Assembly: GCA_945910005.1 (NCBI GenBank)
Contig: OX246749.1
Location: forward strand, 28,654,183-28,718,182
Length of the DNA: 64,000 nucleotides
Reading direction: 5' to 3'
Origin: Isoperla grammatica
Lineage: Eukaryota; Arthropoda; Insecta; Plecoptera; Perlodidae
Below, in pieces: positions 61,072 through 64,000 of the stretch (position 1 is its first letter; each line of letters begins with the position of its first letter). The translations under genes were made by a program, and so were the position numbers. The notes under the pieces were generated by a model. It saw nothing but the letters and a program-made list of their open reading frames with translations, searched no databases and was not told the origin of the DNA.

Positions 61072-62330
61072 TTAGCGTTCCGTGGATGGGGGAAATCCCA
61101 ATAGGTCGTTCCTTATCAGCGTCCACTCGAACACCCTCAGCTGAGACAATGTGCCCTGGTAACTTACTTCAGCTTGCAAGAATTGACATTTTTCAAGCTT
61201 TACAGTAATTCCTACATTACTAAGAGCCGTAAACACAGCATCCAGGTGTTGTAAATGCGACTGTAAATCGGGCGACGCTATCAGAAGGTCATCTACATAA
61301 ATGGTGACGTAACGTTTTATGTCTGTATTCAATATTTTATTCAGACAACGTGTCAGTCCTGCCACACTCGATTGCAACGCAAAGGGCACAACACAATATG
61401 TGTAAGAAATACCATTGTGTAGAAATGCAGTGTATTTCCTGTCTTGTTTACGTAAGGGAAGTTGCCAGAAAGAGTTAGTTAAATCTAAAGTAGTGAAATA
61501 CTTCATTCCATGGAGTTTTTGTAAAGTCTCTTGTATGGGGGGTGGAGTATTGTTTTGTGGACACATACGACTATTCAACAAGCGTCCGTCTAAACAATGC
61601 GCACCGACCCATCTGGCTTCACGACGGTGACCATTGGGTTTATGTATGAGGACGGGCAGCCTCTATTATATTCCATTCGAGCATTTGACGGACTTGGTCA
61701 TCCATCGCCTGCCTCTTCGATAGTGGTATGGGGTAAGACTTTTGTAAAAATGGATCAGTGTCCCTCATTTCTATTGTATGCTCAAACCCTTCTCTACGAC
61801 CAGGCACAACAGAGAAAAGTGCTTCATGTTTCAATAGTAAACGCGTGATTTCCTGGGCCTCCATAGAATCCGCGGGTAAAGATTGAACGTTTTGTTTAGC
61901 TTTTGCACCGAACCCTGGGTCTCTTTATCTAATGTGCATTGTTGATCAATATTCACCTCATTGATCACAAGGGACAAGTGTTTTCCCACGTCCTGTGGAA
62001 AAACAACTAAAGGATAAAAAAACGATCTGTTGTTCGGCCTGCTCTCCAATACACATTAGGCGATCTAAGAAATGTAATTTCGCCTTATTTTGAACAAGAT
62101 AATCGGACCCAATAATCATAGAGCGGTGTAGATTAGGGACTATTAAGAAGGTCATGACGTAAACAGTAGCTTGTATCGAAACTGGTAAGAAAGTTTGCGC
62201 ATTTACACGCTGACTATTATTCATAAAAGCACCCGCTATCAAAATGCTGCGAGCGGGTAACAGTGGAAAGTTTGAAATTTGCAAAAGCTCGATCCAAAAC
62301 CGTTCAGAAATGCATGTTATTTCGCTACCA
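61072..62330 (-). pseudogene. Decayed gypsy-type pol fragment
   Basis: Minus strand. The protease-linked region (62284-61958, with MIIGSDYL) is followed in other frames by a pre-RT stretch (61864-61640, FLQKSYPIPLSKRQAMDDQV). The RT core then follows (61581-61072: FTTLDLTNSFWQLPL, YTAFLHNG, YVDDLLIAS, VKLEKCQFLQ). At least two frameshifts separate the parts. RNase H and integrase are not found. The 5' end is cut off by the TATTA microsatellite at 62355. A different lineage from the intact element at 46-50 kb. Confidence 0.8.
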
Positions 62331-62354
62331 GTATTAAAAGAGCATTATCATGAA

Positions 62355-62767
62355 GATTATATTATATTATATTATATTATATTATTATTATATTATATTA
62401 TATTATATTATATTATATTATATTATATAATATTATACTATACTATATTATATTATATTATATTATATTATATTATATTATATTATATTATATTATATTA
62501 TATTATATTATATTATATTATATTATATTATATTATATTATATTATATTATATTATATTATATTATATTATATTATATTATATTATATTATATTATATTA
62601 TATTATATTATATTATATTATATTATATTATATTATATTATATTATATTATATTATATTATATTATATTATATTATATTATATTATATTATATTATATTA
62701 TATTATATTATATTATATTATATTATATTATATTATATTATATTATATTATATTATATTATATTATT
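62355..62767. repeat. TATTA pentanucleotide microsatellite
   Basis: About 80 TATTA units over ~410 bp with few interruptions near 62380-62440. Open frames across it are artefacts. Confidence 0.97.
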
Positions 62768-62819
62768 ATTAATTATAATTCTTTCATTATATTATAAGTC
62801 CAACATATTATGTTGGCAG

Positions 62820-64000
62820 CGATGCTAACCGAGACGGTTAGTCGGCGAATATGAAACACTTCACGTGACATCAATCCAAGCCAGGGTTGAAACTGGATAG
62901 TTGGAACCACTGTGCAGGAACTGTTTGTGGGACAAACGCCCATCAACCTGGGACATTACTCTAGCATTTAATATTAAATTACTTCAATTACCTTTGACAC
63001 TATCTTGTCTATCATAGACTCACTTGACACAGGAGTAGTGTTACCATACCTCCGGGTAGAGCCAGACACGTCCTCGTTTTTACGCCCTGTCCGGGCGGCT
63101 TTTTCGAAATTATTGAATTGTCCGAATATTTCTCATTTTGTGCTTTTACTTCTTACATAAAAAAGAGTCAAATTTGGCATATATACAAACAATACTTTCC
63201 GTAATTGCTGTCTAAGCCAGCCTTGCTACAACTAATAGACAAAAGTAAACCGGTAAAGCCCCGACCACAATTGTCGGCATCGTGATTGTAATCGGGATCG
63301 GGATCACAATCGTACATTTCTCATGCTAAATCATTACGACGAGACGACTTTATTGTGAACAGCGGCATAACAACCATGTAAGATAACTTCACCCCCTCAC
63401 TTCCTTTTTCATTTCCGGATTGCGATACGAATCGGGACTTAAGACCAGACCGTTCTTTGTCTAAAAACTAGGAACACATATATAGAATGTAATGATTTTG
63501 CTTTTACAAGTCCATGGTATAATTTTTGTTGAAATAGATTCAGTGGCGTATCCAGAGGGGGTGAACCCCCTCTTAAAAAAAGTGGGCAGTGATTTTTTAC
63601 TATTCAATGGAGACAGTCATTTATTTAAATATCAAAGACATTAGTTTCGGTTAAAATAATAAAATAGTACAACCACTTATTATAAAATACTGGTGTATAT
63701 ATAACATGCTGATGTTTCTGTTATTTGTGATCAAAATAAAATGTGTTGATAGAAACAGGCGCGTAGAAAGGGAAAGGGGGGGGATGGGGGGGGGATTCCC
63801 CCTTCCCAACTTTTTCCTGTGACCCACCCAATATAGCGTTTTAGGCACATCCCGACATACAATACCACACGGATACCCGGGTAAACATTCACCACCTAAA
63901 TTTCATATTTCACTAGTGAAAAATTGCAGAAACACAGAGGGCCCCACGCCCCGGAGAAAGCCAAGATCTTCGTCACAAGATACATTTTCTCTGCCTTTGT
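62820..64000. other. No gene recognised
   Basis: Unique-looking sequence with G-runs near 63775-63795. Only short open frames, no recognisable motif. Confidence 0.55.

Noticed and set aside
62244..62828. 194-residue frame rich in ILYY
   Set aside because: Pure product of the TATTA repeat; its non-repeat start lies antisense to the decayed gypsy.

Overview
This is eukaryotic genomic DNA, almost certainly from an arthropod and most likely an insect. Genes are split by GT-AG introns. One gene encodes a secreted dual-CRD C-type lectin of the insect immulectin / LPS-binding type. The mobile elements (BEL/Pao, a gypsy of the CsRn1 type, several non-LTR families) and the very dense AAT microsatellites also fit. 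A hemipteran-like genome is my guess, but the sequence does not settle the order. Most of the window is repeats; only two host genes can be read with confidence.

Host genes. (1) A plus-strand C-type lectin gene (17786-22727) has a signal-peptide exon and four further exons, giving a 290-residue product. A second, alternative last exon lies at 25645-25799. Directly upstream of exon 2 is a tandem array (19758-21367) of twelve 135-bp copies, each carrying the 3' splice site and the first part of exon 2. (2) A minus-strand immunoglobulin-superfamily gene (58658 down to 43610) has three phase 1-1 Ig exons and a last exon encoding an Ala-rich heptad/hendecad coiled coil. Directly upstream of its first visible Ig exon is an array of six exact-period 153-bp copies, each carrying the 3' splice site and the first part of that exon. 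The two arrays have the same design in two unrelated recognition-type genes and are the most striking feature of the window. A decayed P2X7-like cysteine-rich domain lies near 4.75-5.2 kb.

Mobile DNA. An intact, very young BEL/Pao element (31517-38334, identical 566-bp LTRs, CAGCC target duplication) splits a minus-strand APE-type LINE (28911-39257). A gypsy element (46088-50048, identical 141-bp LTRs, tRNA-Trp primer site, CHCC gag motif) lacks most of gag and sits in a 145-bp satellite inside an Ig-gene intron. Several 5'-truncated copies of a LINE with a restriction-like endonuclease (R4/Dong-like) sit between AAT microsatellites. Non-autonomous elements that share its 3' tail lie at 1-2890 and about 39.4-42.5 kb. 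Other LINE fragments (7.5-8.2, 9.7-11.1, 13.3-13.9, 18.5-19.0 and 54.2-57.2 kb), foldback elements, tRNA-like SINEs and long simple repeats (CA about 404 bp, TATTA about 410 bp, GTT inside gypsy pol) fill most of the rest.

Layout: 0-16.8 kb repeats; 17.6-25.8 kb lectin locus; 26-28 kb unassigned; 28-39.4 kb nested retroelements; 39.4-43.3 kb minisatellite, non-autonomous element and assembly gap; 43.6-59.6 kb Ig gene with retroelement-filled introns; 59.6-64 kb foldback, decayed gypsy, microsatellite and unassigned sequence.
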